The notes: generated from the sequence alone by a model not told the origin. A stretch of 64,000 nt of DNA from CAJBVW01 sp964457335 (GCA_964457335.1 CAYWGD010000017.1:22143-86142); one strand, 5' to 3'; counted from the stretch's first letter, positions 35,738-44,910 are shown. A program made the numbers and translations.

Positions 35738-37381
35738 GTGCGCACGCCGATCGCCCCTTCGCCGCATCCCGCCGCCGATCTCGCCGAGGTCGTCGAGGGG
35801 GCGCTCACGCGCGAGGGGCACCTCTTCAGCGCGGGGGAGCACGTCGCGCTCCGCCGCCTGCTCGGCCTCGACGACGAGGCCCGCGAGCTCTGGGCCCGGC
35901 TCTCCTTGCGGACGGGCAGCGGCGAGGGGGAGGGGCCCCCCGTGTTCCGCGTCGCGTCGCTCCGCTACGACCTCGACGTCCGCGGGGCCGTCGCGCGCCT
36001 CGGCGACGCGGGGCTGGCGCACGTCGCGATCCCGGACGACCGCTGCGCGCCCGCGTTCGACGTGCCCGCGCTCAAGGCCGCGTGCGCCCGCCTGGGGCTC
36101 CCCCTCGGCGGCGCGCGAGCGGCCCTCGTGAAGCGGCTGGTGGGCCGGCGCTGGGTGGACGAGCCCGTCGTGATGCTCGCCCACACGGGGCTCGTGCGGC
36201 GCTGCGAGCTCCTCTACTTCCAGAGCCCCTACGTCGACCGCACCTCGCTGGTGGTCGAGCGCCTCGGGCAGCTGCGGTGGCCCGCGTACACGCCGACGGG
36301 GGGCGTCGGGCTCTTCCCGCACCGCGCCGCGCTCCGGGCCTACGAGCGCGCCCGCGCCGCCGCGTGGACGGACGACGGCGAGCCCTTGCGCCTCGCGCTC
36401 GCCGGGCCGCCGGAGGTCGGCCTCTCGCCCTGGCGCCGCGCGGTCGAGGCCGTGCTCGCCGCGGACCCCGACGCCGACGTGCTCGGGAAGCTGGCGGGTG
36501 CGGGTGCGCCCGTGCGGCCGTCGTGGGCGTTGCGGCTCGAGCGCGAGGGGCGCGCGCGGGAGGCGCTCGCGGTGTGCCGCGCCGCCACGCGGGACGACGA
36601 CGTGGACGGCGCCACGGCGGTCGCGCTGGAGCGCACGGGGCGGCGGCTCGCGCGCGCGCTCGGCGAGGGCTGGGCGCCCCGGACGCCGCTGCGGTCGGCT
36701 GCGGTGCGACGGCTGCGCCTCGCGGCGGGCCCGAAGGGCGGGGCGCGACCGACGTGGGTGGTCGACGGCGAGGCGCTCCCGGTCGAGGCCGCCGTCCTGC
36801 GCGCGCTCGCGCGGGCGGACCGGCGCGCGCTGCACGCCGAGAACTGGCTCTGGACCTCGCTCTACGCGCTCGTGTTCCGGGACCTCTACTTCCTGCCCGT
36901 GCCCGGCATGCTCCCGACGGCGCGGCGGGACGGGCCGCTCGACGTCGGCACGCCCGGCTTCTACGGGCGCCGCCGGGAGGTCGTCGAGGCCCGGCTCGGA
37001 GCGCTCGCGGCCGACGGACCCGCGCGATTCGTGGAGGGATGGAGCGGCGAGCGGCTCGCGGGGCTCGGCGCGGCCGAGGTCGCCCGCTCGGAGTGCGCCT
37101 CGATCCCCGGGAAGACCGCAGCGGCGGTGCTCGGGCGGCTCGCGCGGGAGGGCTGGGCCGCCGCGCGGGGGCTGCCCGACCTCTACATTTTTCCGGGCCC
37201 GCCGATCCGGATCGAGGGCGCGGTGCCCGCGCGCGTCGACGATCGCGACCTGCTCGTGGAGATCAAGGGACCGACGGACGCGCTGCGCGACGAGCAGCGC
37301 GTCTGGCACGCGCGGCTCCTCGACGAGGGAATTCCCGTGGAGTTGTGGGAGGTTGCGGGGCAGATCCGAGAATCCGCTTGA
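35738..37381 (+). CDS. FAN1-type structure-specific nuclease (SAP, helical region, VRR-NUC)
   Basis: A 547-residue protein from GTG 35738 (an upstream ATG 35702 overlaps the pyk start). A SAP-like DNA-binding segment is at about 108-137 (VPALKAACARLGLPLGGARA). A TPR-like helical region is in the middle. The conserved WLWTSLYALVFRDLYFLPVPG leads to the VRR-NUC domain at the C-terminus: PD at 480-481, VEIKGP with E508 and K510, and Q520. FAN1 cleaves 5' flaps and interstrand-crosslink intermediates; bacterial versions are known. All catalytic residues appear intact. Confidence 0.9.
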   Translation: MRTPIAPSPHPAADLAEVVEGALTREGHLFSAGEHVALRRLLGLDDEARELWARLSLRTGSGEGEGPPVFRVASLRYDLDVRGAVARLGDAGLAHVAIPDDRCAPAFDVPALKAACARLGLPLGGARAALVKRLVGRRWVDEPVVMLAHTGLVRRCELLYFQSPYVDRTSLVVERLGQLRWPAYTPTGGVGLFPHRAALRAYERARAAAWTDDGEPLRLALAGPPEVGLSPWRRAVEAVLAADPDADVLGKLAGAGAPVRPSWALRLEREGRAREALAVCRAATRDDDVDGATAVALERTGRRLARALGEGWAPRTPLRSAAVRRLRLAAGPKGGARPTWVVDGEALPVEAAVLRALARADRRALHAENWLWTSLYALVFRDLYFLPVPGMLPTARRDGPLDVGTPGFYGRRREVVEARLGALAADGPARFVEGWSGERLAGLGAAEVARSECASIPGKTAAAVLGRLAREGWAAARGLPDLYIFPGPPIRIEGAVPARVDDRDLLVEIKGPTDALRDEQRVWHARLLDEGIPVELWEVAGQIRESA

Positions 37382-37420
37382 AACCGAGCTTCAACGCCCC
37401 TTCTTCGGCAGGGGAGGGGA

Positions 37421-37448
37421 TTGACACGTCAACGGGGGGTGGTAGGCT
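37421..37448 (+). promoter_or_regulatory. Promoter with overlapping palindrome before a small HTH gene
   Basis: TTGACA (37421-37426), a 16-base spacer and TAGGCT (37443-37448). TTGAC-AC-GTCAA is a perfect inverted repeat covering the -35 box, so a dimeric repressor could bind here. The HTH protein encoded 75 bases downstream is a candidate autoregulator. Confidence 0.5.
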
Positions 37449-37522
37449 TGCGGGGTGAAGGGAATTCTCAGCCCTTCGCAGACAGGTACGCGAACAGGAC
37501 CACCGGACGGAGGAGAACCCCC

Positions 37523-37789
37523 ATGCCGATCGCCAACGCCAGGAGCCGCGAGCGGGTCGCGCGCAACTTCATCAAGACCTACGGGCGCGCGCGCTTCCGT
37601 CGCCTGCTCGAGGCGCTCGCCCGCGCGGAGAGCGGCCAGGTCGTGGCGGACGAGTTCGGGGTGAGCCGCGAGCGCGTGCGGCAGTGGAAGAACACCTTCG
37701 GCACGGTCATCACGATGTACCAGGTGCACCCCGAGGTGGAGCGCCTCCTCGCCGAGCGCCGCCCGCCCCCGGTCCAGCAGGCGGGCTGA
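37523..37789 (+). CDS. Small helix-turn-helix DNA-binding protein
   Basis: An 88-residue protein starting MPIANARSRERVARNFIKTY. A clear HTH lies at about 38-60: GQVVADEFGVSRERVRQWKNTFG, like sigma-factor region 4 or a resolvase-type HTH. GGAGGAG precedes the ATG by about 7 bases. No effector domain is present. It could repress its own promoter, which carries a palindrome. Confidence 0.8.
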   Translation: MPIANARSRERVARNFIKTYGRARFRRLLEALARAESGQVVADEFGVSRERVRQWKNTFGTVITMYQVHPEVERLLAERRPPPVQQAG

Positions 37790-37909
37790 GAGGCACGCGG
37801 GCCGATCGGCAGGGGGCCGATCGCCGCGCTCCGTCCGGGTAAACGTGACGGGCCCGAGACGAACCGGGACCTGCGGCAGGCGGCGGGAACCTCCCGACGG
37901 CGTTAATCC

Positions 37910-37952
37910 GGGGGGGCGTTGCGGGGGGGCGTGCCCCCCCGCCCCAAGAAGA
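37910..37952 (-). repeat. G-rich hairpin repeat, copy C
   Basis: Inverted orientation: GGGGGGGCGTTGC, then GCGGGGGGGC-GT-GCCCCCCCGC (37921-37942) and CCCCAAGAAGAAA. It lies 120 bases after the HTH gene and 26 bases before the thiolase start, so it would be in the thiolase leader or end the HTH transcript. The 120-base interval before it also contains GGCCGATCG repeats (near 37800-37822) but no gene. Confidence 0.8.
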
Positions 37953-37978
37953 AACCGCTCCTGACCCCGAGGTTTCCC

Positions 37979-39235
37979 ATGTCCCGTCGCGTCTTCCTCG
38001 TCGGGGGTGCCAACACCCCGTTCATCGGCAAGGGCCACCCCGACTTCATCTGGAAGAACCATCCCGACTTCGGGAAGCGGGACAACCCGGGCCTCGAGGA
38101 GACGCTCGAGGCGGCGGTGAACGCGGCCATCACGGCCACGGGCGTCGACCCCGAGCGCATCGACAAGGGCTACATCGGCAACTTCGTCGGCGAGCTCTTC
38201 TCGAAGCAGGGCCACCTGGGCGCCGCGCTCGCGGGCAGCCACCCGGCGCTCGCCGGCAAGCCGATGACGCGCACGGAGGGCGCCTGCGCTTCCGGCGGCC
38301 TCGCGCTGCTCTGCGCCGTCGACGCGATCCGCGCCGGGTACGACACGATCCTGGTCGCGGGCGTCGAGATCCAGACGAACGAGTCCGCCCGGACCGGCGC
38401 CGACTACCTCGCGCGCGCGTCGCACTACAAGCGCCAGCGCGGCATCGACGACTTCACCTTCCCCGCGCTCTTCGGGCGCCGGACCAAGGTGTACCGCGAG
38501 GCCTACGGCGTGTCCGAGGAGGACATCGGCCGCGTCGCGGTGAAGGCGTACGGGAACGCGAACAAGAACCCGCTCGCGCACATGAAGGCGCGGAAGATGG
38601 ACCTCGACACCGCCGCGGCCGCGAGCGAGAAGAACCCCTGCTTCCTCGCGAACGCCGAGTACGCGCCCTACATCAAGATGTCGGACTGCTCCCAGGTGAG
38701 CGACGGCGGCTCGGCCGCGATCGTCGTGAGCGAGGCGGGCCTGCGCGCGATGGGCAAGACCGAGGCCGACGCCGTCGAGATCGTGGCCTACGGGCACAGC
38801 ACCGCGTCGCTCTACGAGGACGGCGACCTCACGCAGCTCCACACCACGACCGCCGCCGCCCGCAAGGCGTACGCGGCCGCCGGCATCAGCGCCGGGGACG
38901 TGGGCGTGGCCGAGGTGCACGACTGCTTCACCGTCACCGAGCTGCTCATGTACGAGGCGCTCGGCTTCGCGGCCCCCGGCCAGGGCGCGGCGCTCATCCG
39001 CGACGGCGCCACGAACATCGACGGGCGCATCCCGGTCAACACCGGCGGAGGGCTCATCGGGTTCGGGCATCCGGTCGGGGCGACGGGTGTCAAGCAGGTC
39101 ATCGAGCTGTTCCGTCAGCTCAAGGGCCGGGCCGGCGCCTACCAGGTGTCCGGCGGGCCGCGGTACGGCGTGGCCGCCAACATGGGCGGCGACGACCGCA
39201 CGGCCGTCGTGACGGTGCTCAAGAACCTCGTGTAG
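37979..39235 (+). CDS. SCP-x/thiolase-family acyltransferase
   Basis: A 418-residue thiolase. The nucleophile is C103 in TEGACASGGLAL. The HDCFTVTE motif and the C-terminal GFGHPVGATGVKQ are intact. HDCF instead of the C-terminal CxG of classical thiolases places it with sterol-carrier-protein-x/lipid-transfer thiolases, which cleave or form 3-ketoacyl-CoAs. It lies alone with a small membrane protein gene behind it. Confidence 0.9.
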   Translation: MSRRVFLVGGANTPFIGKGHPDFIWKNHPDFGKRDNPGLEETLEAAVNAAITATGVDPERIDKGYIGNFVGELFSKQGHLGAALAGSHPALAGKPMTRTEGACASGGLALLCAVDAIRAGYDTILVAGVEIQTNESARTGADYLARASHYKRQRGIDDFTFPALFGRRTKVYREAYGVSEEDIGRVAVKAYGNANKNPLAHMKARKMDLDTAAAASEKNPCFLANAEYAPYIKMSDCSQVSDGGSAAIVVSEAGLRAMGKTEADAVEIVAYGHSTASLYEDGDLTQLHTTTAAARKAYAAAGISAGDVGVAEVHDCFTVTELLMYEALGFAAPGQGAALIRDGATNIDGRIPVNTGGGLIGFGHPVGATGVKQVIELFRQLKGRAGAYQVSGGPRYGVAANMGGDDRTAVVTVLKNLV

Positions 39236-39260
39236 CAGGGCCCGCGGGCCGGAGGCAGCG

Positions 39261-39899
39261 ATGAAGAAGTGGCTCCCGTACATCGTCGCGGCGGTGCTCG
39301 GCATCGGCGTGGCCGTCGTCGCCTTCGGTCCCGGCATGGGCGGCGCCTCCAAGGAGGCGCCGGCCAAGGCCGAGAAGCCCGGGAAGCGCAAGGTCCAGAC
39401 CGCCGTGGACATGGGCAAGGACGGCGTGGACGTCGTGCGCACGGAGGGCGAGACCAAGACGCCCGCCGAGGTGATCGCCGAGGGGCGCGCCAACCCGCCG
39501 CCCCCGCCGGGCACGCTCCGCCCGATGAACCAGGCGGAGATCGACCACCAGGCGCGGCTCGCCCGTCCCTTCAACCAGCACTACGCCTACGTGGCCGCGT
39601 TCTGGAACCGGGCGGCCCAGCTCGCCGGCCCCGCGGACTCGGACCTCTCGCGCGAGTGCTCGGCCATGTCGCGCTACCTGCGCGACCAGGGCAACCTCGA
39701 GAACGAGGAGCTCGACGTGGCCGCCGTGATCGCCAAGGAGAAGGCGCTCGCGGCGAAGGTGCGCGCGGCCGTCCCGGGCAACGAGGAGCTCGGGGGCGTG
39801 CTCGACTACATCGAGGAGTCCGGCCAGGCCGTGCTCGACGGCCAGGACCCGACCAAGGTCCTCAAGCCGAGCCAGAAGAAGGCGGCGGCGGGCCAGTAG
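39261..39899 (+). CDS. Membrane-anchored protein of unknown function
   Basis: A 212-residue protein. MKKWLPYIVAAVLGIGVAVVAF is an uncleaved-looking signal anchor. A Lys/Ala/Pro-rich linker follows. The rest is helical and charged (IDHQARLARPFNQHYAYVAA, IAKEKALAAKVRAAVPGNEELGG) with one cysteine. It starts 25 bases after the thiolase stop and is followed by a bidirectional terminator. No family was recognised. Confidence 0.7.
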   Translation: MKKWLPYIVAAVLGIGVAVVAFGPGMGGASKEAPAKAEKPGKRKVQTAVDMGKDGVDVVRTEGETKTPAEVIAEGRANPPPPPGTLRPMNQAEIDHQARLARPFNQHYAYVAAFWNRAAQLAGPADSDLSRECSAMSRYLRDQGNLENEELDVAAVIAKEKALAAKVRAAVPGNEELGGVLDYIEESGQAVLDGQDPTKVLKPSQKKAAAGQ

Positions 39900-39911
39900 G
39901 CCGAAGGGGAC

Positions 39912-39938
39912 GGGCTCCGCGCCGTACGAGCGGAGCCC
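39912..39938. terminator. Bidirectional terminator between convergent genes
   Basis: GGGCTCCGC, 9-base loop GCCGTACGA, GCGGAGCCC: a perfect 9-bp stem in the 51-base gap between convergent stops at 39899 and 39951. Confidence 0.6.
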
Positions 39939-39950
39939 CCCGGTGGCGGC

Positions 39951-41033
39951 CTACTCGATCAGCTTGCCGTCGGTGCACTTGCCGTCAGCGTAGCCGCCCT
40001 CGGGCTGCGACATCTTCCCGGCCTCGTCCAGCGCGATGCGCTCGACCCAGTCGCACACGAACTCGTACTTGCGGAGCTTGCCCTTCACGAAGAGGGCGGA
40101 GATCTGGCGCGCGGCGAGGATGCGGGGCGCCAGCTTCTTCACGAGCGTGGCGGCCTCGAAGCGGGCGTGGACCGGGACCTCGCACTTGGTGACGCCGTTG
40201 ATGGTGATCCCGCAGGCCAGCTCCTCGCCGACCGTCAGGTCGGTCCAGGCGAGCCGGTCGTCGAAGCCCTGCAGCGACTGCTGCGACCACTGGGCTTCCT
40301 CGTTGGGCGTGAGGCCCTTGTAGATCACCTTCCGCATCTCGCCGCCCACGTGCGGCCACCAGCCGCCGTTGTTCCCGACCTCCGGGTAGTCGTCGTGGGC
40401 CTGGTCGAGCACCTTGTCCACGTGCGCCTTGACGGCGGCGGCGTCGGGGATCGGGATGTCGGGGGGCAGCACCTTGATCCGGATCGTCGCGAGCGGGTTC
40501 GGGCCCTTGTCGCGCCAGGCCGTCTCCGCGATCGCGCGGTTGCCGCGGTAGGTATAGCTGCCCGTCGTGTGCGACTCCATGTACGACGCGGAGAAGGTCA
40601 ACATGTCGCCGGCCTTCAAGTTGCGCGCGAACCGATCCCAGGAGTCGCCGAGCAGCCCCGTGGGGATGATGTGCCCGGTCGCCTGCGTCCCGTCGCTCAT
40701 GTTGGACCAGGTGCCGAGGCCGCCGAGCTCGGGCGTCGACCGCTCGCGTGTCACCTGCAGGGAGACGGCCCACCCGGCGGCCCGCGGATCGGCGCCCGTG
40801 ACGATGCTCGCGATCTTGCCCCCGAAGAGCACGCCCACGTAGAGCTCGTGCAGCCGGTTGGACGGCACCGCGGGGACGTTCTTGGTGCCGGCGATGTCAT
40901 CGACACCGCGGATGTCTTCGCGGCTCACGACCATCGTGGGCTTGGCGAGCGCCTGGGCAGGGAGCGCGAGCGCGATCCCGAGCGCGAACGTGAACATGCG
41001 GCGCACGGGCGACGCCGACGGGACGAGGGACAT
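39951..41033 (-). CDS. Exported protein of unknown function
   Basis: A 360-residue protein. The signal peptide FTFALGIALALPAQALA ends near residue 30 (Met13 is a possible later start). The mature part is strand-rich, with LYVGVLFGGKIASIV, MLTFSASYMESHTTGSYTYRG and a C-terminal Cys pair (VCDWVERIAL, GKCTDGKLIE). No family was recognised. The small lipoprotein gene at 41066 lies 32 bases upstream on the same strand, so they may form a unit. Confidence 0.75.
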   Translation of the reverse strand: MSLVPSASPVRRMFTFALGIALALPAQALAKPTMVVSREDIRGVDDIAGTKNVPAVPSNRLHELYVGVLFGGKIASIVTGADPRAAGWAVSLQVTRERSTPELGGLGTWSNMSDGTQATGHIIPTGLLGDSWDRFARNLKAGDMLTFSASYMESHTTGSYTYRGNRAIAETAWRDKGPNPLATIRIKVLPPDIPIPDAAAVKAHVDKVLDQAHDDYPEVGNNGGWWPHVGGEMRKVIYKGLTPNEEAQWSQQSLQGFDDRLAWTDLTVGEELACGITINGVTKCEVPVHARFEAATLVKKLAPRILAARQISALFVKGKLRKYEFVCDWVERIALDEAGKMSQPEGGYADGKCTDGKLIE

Positions 41034-41065
41034 GTGGAGTCTCCGTTTGGATGGGGAGGGGGGGG

Positions 41066-41341
41066 CTACTCTTCGTCGTCACAGCTGCCGTCCACGACCT
41101 GGACGGGGTAGCAGCAGAGCGGGTACTCGCCGGACCCGTCGTCGACGTAGGTGCCTTCCCCGGTGATCTCCACGATGTCGGCCCCGCACGCCTCGAAGAG
41201 CTCCGTGGTGTTGAGGCTCTCGTAGGAACGGCAGGTGGTGGTCCCCGCGACCTCCATGCAGGCCTCGCCGTCGACGTGCTTCTCACAGCCGACGAGGAGG
41301 AACAGGGAGGAGAGTAGTCCGGCACGGACGAACGACGGCAT
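41066..41341 (-). CDS. Small cysteine-rich lipoprotein
   Basis: A 91-residue protein. The signal MPSFVRAGLLSSLFLLVGC has the lipobox cysteine at residue 19. The mature part is acidic with six more cysteines (GEACMEV, TTTCRSY, FEACGAD, LCCYPV, GSCDDEE), probably disulfide bonded. It probably shares a transcript with the exported protein downstream. Function unknown. Confidence 0.8.
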   Translation of the reverse strand: MPSFVRAGLLSSLFLLVGCEKHVDGEACMEVAGTTTCRSYESLNTTELFEACGADIVEITGEGTYVDDGSGEYPLCCYPVQVVDGSCDDEE

Positions 41342-41470
41342 GCAAGCTCCTTTGCGCGCGGGAGCTTAGCGCGCGCGCGGGAGGCCGGAAGCGTCCGGAG
41401 CCAGATTTGTCACGAATTGCGAGCACGGCGTTTCGGACCGTAGTAAGCCCAACGCGCCGAGGGAGCGTCG

Positions 41471-42562
41471 ATGGGAATGTTCGTCCTGATGTTGGGTGCG
41501 TGCGCCGGGGGAGAAGAGGAGCCGCTGACCGCCGAGGAGCAGCAGGCGAAGGACATCGCCGACTACGAGGCGCTGAGCACGCAGCTGGCCGGGGCGCTGT
41601 CCGAGTTCCTGCCCGAGCGCGGCGCCGCGGCCATCTCGGCGCAGGGCGACCGCTTGTTCTGGGTCGACGACTCGGAGTGGGACTTCAAGGTCCGCTCCTG
41701 GGACTCCACGACGGACGCCACGGTCGCCTACGACTTCACCATCGGCGATGCGTACGACAACTACGTCGTGAGCGACGACCTCATCGCCACCGCGCGCGAG
41801 GCGGGGGACATGATCGAGTACGACGTCTATGACGTCGGCGCCGCCAGCCAACACCTCGGCACACTCACGATGGAGGCGCCGACGGACGGCCAGCGCTGGT
41901 GGGCCTACGCCGCGCACGGCGCGGACCTGTACGTCGCCCCGACCGAGCCCGAGCCGGCCATCCAGCGCTGGTCCCCCGCCGGGGGCCCGACGCCGACGGA
42001 GGTGTTCACCTTCGCGGACGTCGGGGTCGACATCGGCGAGTTCTGGGGCTTCGGGCTCGACGCGGACCACCTGATCTTCGCGGAGTCGGGCCGGATCTGG
42101 TCGCTCGACCGTGACACGAACCAGGCGACCTGGCTGGAGAACGAGACACAGGTCGGCGGCGAGGTCGATCTGCGTCCCGACGGCGTGTTGTACGCGACCG
42201 CGGAGTCCATCGACTTCTGGAGCTACGCCTCGAGCACCCGCCGCAACGTCACCGAGGAGATCCTGGCGAGCGACTACCAGCTCAGCCAGACCTACGCGGC
42301 CGCGCACGAACCCGCGAGCGCCGAGTTCGCACGCTATCGCGACTGGATCGTCTACCACGGGCAGAACGGCATCTTCGCGTGGAACATGAGCACGGACGAG
42401 ATCGAGCCCATCCTGCTCGAGCCCCGCGACATGCCGCGCACGGTCTACCAGAACCCGCAGGTGCTCGACGACGGCACGCTCTTCGTCGAGGCGCTCGTGA
42501 GCGAGTCGGGCTCGGTGGGCTACGACGGGCCGATCTACCGGGTGGACACCGACATCTGGTAG
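41471..42562 (+). CDS. Beta-propeller-like lipoprotein
   Basis: A 363-residue protein. The signal MGMFVLMLGAC has the lipobox cysteine at residue 11. The acidic mature region has blade-like repeats such as AISAQGDRLFWVDDSEW, FGLDADHLIFAESGRIWSLD and DWIVYHGQNGIFAWNMS. No known catalytic motif. Convergent with the HD-domain gene; the stops are 4 bases apart. Confidence 0.75.
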   Translation: MGMFVLMLGACAGGEEEPLTAEEQQAKDIADYEALSTQLAGALSEFLPERGAAAISAQGDRLFWVDDSEWDFKVRSWDSTTDATVAYDFTIGDAYDNYVVSDDLIATAREAGDMIEYDVYDVGAASQHLGTLTMEAPTDGQRWWAYAAHGADLYVAPTEPEPAIQRWSPAGGPTPTEVFTFADVGVDIGEFWGFGLDADHLIFAESGRIWSLDRDTNQATWLENETQVGGEVDLRPDGVLYATAESIDFWSYASSTRRNVTEEILASDYQLSQTYAAAHEPASAEFARYRDWIVYHGQNGIFAWNMSTDEIEPILLEPRDMPRTVYQNPQVLDDGTLFVEALVSESGSVGYDGPIYRVDTDIW

Positions 42563-42565
42563 CCC

Positions 42566-43702
42566 CTACTGGAAGAGCCGCAGCTGCACGGCCTCCCGCC
42601 GGAACGCCGCGACCGCGGCGCGCGCGGCGTCCGCGTAGGGCCGATCCACGTAGATGCGGCGCATCTCGACGTGGGGGTCCATGCGGCGGAGCACGGGCGA
42701 CGCGGCGAACACGCTGCGCGTGCGGCCGGCCTCGAGGATCGGGATGTCGCCTTCGGGGCGGAAGGTGACGAGGCGCGCCGAGCTGTCGACGCGCGGAGGC
42801 ACGCCCAGCACGTTCCCGAGGTGCGCGGCGATGGCGTCGGCCTCGGAGCGCTGGGCGGGGTCCGCGCTCACCTCGAGCTCCGCGACACAGGCGGGCACGC
42901 GCCGCTCCCAGACGGCCCGGGCGGCCGGGCGGGGGTCGACGCGGAGCAGCTCGCCGGCGCGCGCGTCGTCCCAGTCGAGGAACGCCTCGGGCTCGGTCGG
43001 CCAGTCCGGGAGCACCTCTTCGAGCAACAGATCGAGCACCCGTCGCGTGCGGTGGAAGTACACCTGCTGGAACATCGAGTAGCGCGCGAGCAGGAGGCCC
43101 TCGACCGCGTGGAGGCCGGCCCCGCGCACGGCCACGCCGCCGTCGGGCCCGGGCACGATCGACTCGACCAGCCGCGGCAGGTCGTACTCGCCGTAGCGGA
43201 CGCCGCACATGCGCGCGTCGCGGAGCAGGTAGTCCATGCGGTCGGCGTCGAGCTGGCCGCTCACGAGGTCGTGGGCGAGCGGGTCGCCGGTGCCGGCGAT
43301 CACGCCGGCGACCTCCTCGGGGTCGGTTCCGTGGGCGCGCAGCACGTCGGCGACATCGCCCTCGCGCACGAGGCGGAGGGTCATCTCCTCGTGCGGGACC
43401 CCGCGCTCGCCCGCGTGGGAGAAGGGCGGGTGCCCGAGGTCGTGGAGCAGCGCGGCGACCCGCACCACGCCGGCGTCCCCGGACCAGCCCGCGCGCGTGA
43501 GCGACGCGGCGAGGAGGCCCGCCACGTGGCAGGCGCCGAGGCTGTGGACGAAGCGGCTGTGCTCCGCCCCCGGGTAGACGAGGTGCGTGAGGCCGAGCTG
43601 CTTGACGCGGCGGAGCCGTTGGAAGGCGCGAGTGTCGACCAGCGCGGCCTCGACGGGCCGGAGATCGACGAAGCCGTGGATGGGATCGCGGACGCGGTGC
43701 AC
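42566..43702 (-). CDS. HD-domain phosphohydrolase (dNTPase-like)
   Basis: A 378-residue protein starting at GTG. HD-family metal ligands are in HSRFVHSLGACHVA (first His), VAALLHDLGHPPFSH (HD pair and following His) and a later D in DADRMDYLLRDA. The whole phrase pattern matches the YdhJ/YwfO-type HD superfamily, related to dGTP triphosphohydrolases. It is divergent from the caspase-like gene. The nucleotide substrate is not predictable. Confidence 0.88.
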   Translation of the reverse strand: MHRVRDPIHGFVDLRPVEAALVDTRAFQRLRRVKQLGLTHLVYPGAEHSRFVHSLGACHVAGLLAASLTRAGWSGDAGVVRVAALLHDLGHPPFSHAGERGVPHEEMTLRLVREGDVADVLRAHGTDPEEVAGVIAGTGDPLAHDLVSGQLDADRMDYLLRDARMCGVRYGEYDLPRLVESIVPGPDGGVAVRGAGLHAVEGLLLARYSMFQQVYFHRTRRVLDLLLEEVLPDWPTEPEAFLDWDDARAGELLRVDPRPAARAVWERRVPACVAELEVSADPAQRSEADAIAAHLGNVLGVPPRVDSSARLVTFRPEGDIPILEAGRTRSVFAASPVLRRMDPHVEMRRIYVDRPYADAARAAVAAFRREAVQLRLFQ

Positions 43703-43800
43703 GGGGCCACCTATCCCCGCGTGGCGTCCGAATCGCGCCTCGGTCGGGACGGAAGGTGCGCCTTCGCAGATGAGTTAGCATGCGGGCGCGAGGAGAGCGG

Positions 43801-44901
43801 ATGCGGTTCGGCGTACGAGTGCTGGCTTCGGTCGCCGCGGGGCTCCTGTGCAGCGCCGGATGGGCGGACGCCCAGGAGCCCGAGGAGAAGCGGATCGCGC
43901 TGGTCATCGGGATCTCGAGCTACGCGCGGCTTCCCGCCGAGCTCCAGCTCGACAACGCGCGCACCGACGCGGCCCGCGTGGCCGCCGCGCTCGAGCAGTC
44001 CGCGGGGTTCGACCAGGTGCGCCTCCTCACCGACGCGAGCGCCACGCTCGAGAACGTGCAGTCTGTGCTGCGCGAGCAGGTGTCGAAGGAGGTCGCCTGG
44101 CGCGACCTGTTCGTCGTCTACTTCGTGGGCCACGGCGTGGGCGGGGACTACGGCGAGCCGCGCCTCCTCTTCTACGACACCGACCCCGACGCGCTCGAGA
44201 GCACCTCGCTCACCGTGGCGGCGCTCTCGGAGCAGCTCCAGAAGTTCGTCCCGGCCAGCCGCTACATGGTGGTCACCGACGCCGCGAACGAGGGCCAGCT
44301 CAACGGCCTCGCGCTGCTCGGGCCGACGGGCAACGACTGGCCGGTGCTCGGCCAGCGCAGCTTCGTGATGTCGAGCGCCGCGCCCCGGCAGGTGGTGCGC
44401 CCGGGCGTGTTCGCCAAGTCCTTCATCGAGGGCATGAGCGGCGCGGCGGACAGCAACGGCGACGGCACGATCACCGGCTCCGAGCTCAACGGCTACCTCG
44501 TCGTGGCCGTGCCCAACGCCACCGGTGGAGCGCAGCTCCCCACGGTCCAGGGCAAGTACGACCCGAACCTGGAGCTCGCGCGGAAGCGCAAGGCGCCCGT
44601 CGAGGCGGCGGCCGCGGCGCCGGCGGTGCCGGCCCCCGCGCCCGTGTCGAACATCCGCGTCGACAAGGCCAAGTTCGTGGTCCAGGGCGGCTCGGCGGGC
44701 AAGGTGCAGTGCGTGCAGTCCGCGCCGGTCGCGTGCGACCCCACCTGCTACGTCTGGGACGTGCCGGCGGGCGCGTGCAAGGTCACGATGACCGTCGAGG
44801 GCAAGGAGGTCGTCGGCGACGTCGAGGTCCTCTACCGCGGCGCCTACACCTGCGGCGTGTTCGGCGACGCGGTGAAGTGCTCGAGCCCGCCTCCTCCCTA
44901 G
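43801..44901 (+). CDS. Exported caspase-fold protein lacking the catalytic cysteine
   Basis: A 366-residue protein. ATG 43801 is chosen over 43780 because GAGGAG precedes it. The signal peptide ends near ADA (residue 24). Residues 28-255 match peptidase C14: IALVIGISSYARLP, VVYFVGHGVGG with H111 and D160 in VVTDAANEG. The expected DAC is DAA, so the nucleophile is alanine (A162). An EF-hand-like loop DSNGDGTITGSE (217-228) follows. After an Ala/Pro linker comes a C-terminal domain with four or more cysteines. It is probably a non-proteolytic binding protein. Confidence 0.85.
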   Translation: MRFGVRVLASVAAGLLCSAGWADAQEPEEKRIALVIGISSYARLPAELQLDNARTDAARVAAALEQSAGFDQVRLLTDASATLENVQSVLREQVSKEVAWRDLFVVYFVGHGVGGDYGEPRLLFYDTDPDALESTSLTVAALSEQLQKFVPASRYMVVTDAANEGQLNGLALLGPTGNDWPVLGQRSFVMSSAAPRQVVRPGVFAKSFIEGMSGAADSNGDGTITGSELNGYLVVAVPNATGGAQLPTVQGKYDPNLELARKRKAPVEAAAAAPAVPAPAPVSNIRVDKAKFVVQGGSAGKVQCVQSAPVACDPTCYVWDVPAGACKVTMTVEGKEVVGDVEVLYRGAYTCGVFGDAVKCSSPPPP

Positions 44902-44910
44902 CTCTTTCTC

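Noticed and set aside
41407..41446. Promoter before the 41471 lipoprotein from TTGTCA and TAGTAA
   Set aside because: The spacing of 28 bases is far too long, and the sigma-54-like TGTCACG...TTGC nearby is two bases too short.
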